The position numbers and the translations under genes were made by a program. A model generated the notes under the pieces. It made no database searches. It was not told the DNA's origin and saw only the letters and a list, made by a program, of their open reading frames with translations. A stretch of 64,000 nucleotides of DNA. It comes from Spirosoma agri (GTDB lineage Bacteria > Bacteroidota > Bacteroidia > Cytophagales > Spirosomataceae). The stretch spans positions 1-64,000 of the forward strand of contig NZ_JAAGNZ010000002.1 of NCBI RefSeq assembly GCF_010747415.1, read 5' to 3'. Positions 62,746 to 64,000 of this stretch are shown piece by piece (the stretch's first letter is position 1; each line of letters opens with the position of its first letter).

Positions 62746-62828
62746 ATACTGTCTCTACGTTGGTACAACCAGCAAGGTTACCAAAAGCAACCGACTGGAA
62801 GACGGATATAGCCCCGTCTTCCAGTTAC

Positions 62829-63857
62829 TTACTTCATGAAGTTTTCCCAGCCCTGCGCTCTGATCGGCGTTTGCTGACCGGCTTTCGTGGCCAATATAAT
62901 CTGTTTTGGGTCGGCGGTCAGATAGCCAATGGCGGTTATACGGGCGTTGTTCGCCAGCTTATCGAACTCTTGCGGACGAACGGTGAAGAGTAATTCGTAA
63001 TCCTCCCCTCCGTTCAGGGCAGCGGTTACCGGACTGATGCTAAATTCGTCAGCGGCCAGGTGAGTCTGATCGTCGATTGGGATATTCTCGTCAAAAATTA
63101 CCGCGCCCGTTCCCGATTGCCGGCAGATGTGCAATAGCTCCGACGCTAACCCATCCGACACATCGATCATCGCCGTAGGTCGAATACCTAAATCGTGCAG
63201 TTCGTGAACAATGTCGGTGCGGGCATCGGGCCGGAGTTGACGCTGGATCAGGTAAGACCGTTCTTCAGACAAGTTGGGCTGCATATTCGGATCAGCCAGG
63301 AAAACCTGTTTTTCGCGTTCCAGCAGTTGAAGGCCGAGGTAAGCCGCTCCCAAATCGCCCGTGACGCAGATCACATCGTTCGGCTGGGCCGTGCTTCGAT
63401 ACGTAACCAGGTCTTTGGGCACCTTGCCCAGCACCGAAATCGACAGGATCAGTCCCGACCGCGAAGCCGTCGTATCACCACCAACCAGATCGACGTTATA
63501 GGCTGCACAGGCTGCCCGGATGCCCTCGTACAGTTCATCGACGGCCTCGACCGGAAAGCGGCTGCTCAGGCCAATCGATACCGTAAGTTGGACCGGTAAC
63601 CCGTTCATGGCCGCTATATCCGACACATTGACGGCTACGGCCTTGAAGCCAAGATGTTTTAACGGGACATACCCAAGATCGAAATGAATGCCTTCGACAA
63701 GCATGTCGGTAGCCAGCAGGCCATAGTCGTTGCCCCAGTCGAAAACAGCTGCATCGTCACCAATGCCCTGCACTGTTTCTGAATGAAGGGGAGGGGGCGT
63801 TGCCTGACGAATACGTTCGATCAGGCCAATTTCGCCAATAGTAGTAAGATCAGTCAT
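62829..63857 (-). CDS. thiL: Thiamine-monophosphate kinase
   Basis: Phosphorylates thiamine monophosphate to the diphosphate, the last step of cofactor synthesis. The N-terminal FETL-like region (TTIGEIGLIERIRQ), GIGDDAAVFDW metal motif, NVSDIAAMNGLP and VGGDTTAS segments are typical of the PurM/ThiL fold. I start at ATG 63855-63857 (342 aa, MTDLTTIGEIG); an in-frame ATG 14 codons upstream adds unconserved residues. No other thi genes are nearby. Confidence 0.92.
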   Translation of the reverse strand: MTDLTTIGEIGLIERIRQATPPPLHSETVQGIGDDAAVFDWGNDYGLLATDMLVEGIHFDLGYVPLKHLGFKAVAVNVSDIAAMNGLPVQLTVSIGLSSRFPVEAVDELYEGIRAACAAYNVDLVGGDTTASRSGLILSISVLGKVPKDLVTYRSTAQPNDVICVTGDLGAAYLGLQLLEREKQVFLADPNMQPNLSEERSYLIQRQLRPDARTDIVHELHDLGIRPTAMIDVSDGLASELLHICRQSGTGAVIFDENIPIDDQTHLAADEFSISPVTAALNGGEDYELLFTVRPQEFDKLANNARITAIGYLTADPKQIILATKAGQQTPIRAQGWENFMK

Positions 63858-63950
63858 AATAATGAACCGGTAACAGCCAACCGATGCGTAGCAGGGCAAA
63901 AGCCACGTGGCTGAATGACCCTGTCGTTTGCGGTTGACTGGTAACCAAAA

Positions 63951-63981
63951 AAGCCGTTCCGCTTGACCTACGGAACGGCTT
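63951..63981 (-). terminator. Intrinsic terminator for a gene beyond the right edge
   Basis: AAGCCGTTCCG (63951-63961) pairs with CGGAACGGCTT (63971-63981); on the minus strand six T follow. It should end a minus-strand gene lying to the right of the window, upstream of thiL. Confidence 0.7.
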
Positions 63982-64000
63982 AACTGAAAAAATGGTTTGC

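Noticed and set aside
1-64000. CRISPR arrays, tRNA or rRNA genes, prophage or transposase genes
   Set aside because: Looked for by eye in the intergenic regions and gene content; none could be supported.

Overview
The window looks like a chromosomal segment of a Bacteroidota bacterium, most probably a member of the Cytophagales close to Spirosoma. The reasons are the combination of gene families (DUF6702 lipoprotein, a PorE-like TPR/PD40/OmpA lipoprotein, a bacterial GH3 protein, DUF1553/DUF1501 and planctomycete-cytochrome-type proteins), promoters of the Bacteroidota type (TAnnTTTG at -7 with TTG about 19-21 bases upstream), weak or absent Shine-Dalgarno sequences and a base composition of about half G+C. 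The species assignment is inference from family recognition. No rRNA, tRNA, CRISPR array, prophage or transposase gene was seen.

Positions 1-11.8k hold a near-complete branched-chain amino acid pathway on the minus strand, in transcription order ilvD, ilvB, ilvN, ilvC, ilvA, leuC, leuD, leuB, leuA. leuA has its own promoter, a short leader peptide rich in Leu/Ile/Val and a strong intrinsic terminator before its start, which looks like attenuation. A two-part palindromic element of 29 bases, 24 of them identical, lies at the transcription start of leuA and again at ilvD. Next come murQ, a degenerate receiver-like protein, an AGE-family epimerase and lon.

Positions 17.3-26.7k carry envelope and housekeeping genes: a DUF6702 protein, rseP, dxr, a HepT/MntA toxin-antitoxin pair wedged between dxr and a GH3 gene with overlapping ends, then mreBCD, free methionine-R-sulfoxide reductase and a small secreted protein.

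Positions 26.8-43.7k form a composite region. On the plus strand, a Tat-exported NHL propeller protein and a DUF2231/cytochrome/LRR fusion stand before, and a large DUF1549/DUF1553 cytochrome-type lipoprotein plus a DUF1501 protein stand after, a 9-kb minus-strand block. That block encodes an NtrC-type response regulator, its histidine kinase, an ABC exporter (ATPase and two FtsX/MacB-like permeases) and a TolC/HlyD pair. A sigma-54-like promoter with two tandem GTGC-N6-GCAC sites lies before the HlyD gene, so the neighbouring sigma-54 activator probably drives the exporter. Two REP/MITE-like inverted repeats flank the ABC genes.

Positions 43.7-64k contain a perfect 33-bp-stem palindrome, a VOC protein, an MscS channel, an outer-membrane protein, glpK, the PorE-like protein, a TspO-related protein, a cyclophilin, an AraC regulator next to a tripartite RND efflux operon (with an embedded DUF952 gene), a mannose-1-phosphate guanylyltransferase, a small lipoprotein, a subclass-B1-like metallo-beta-lactamase, a cyclase-family protein with altered metal ligands and thiL.
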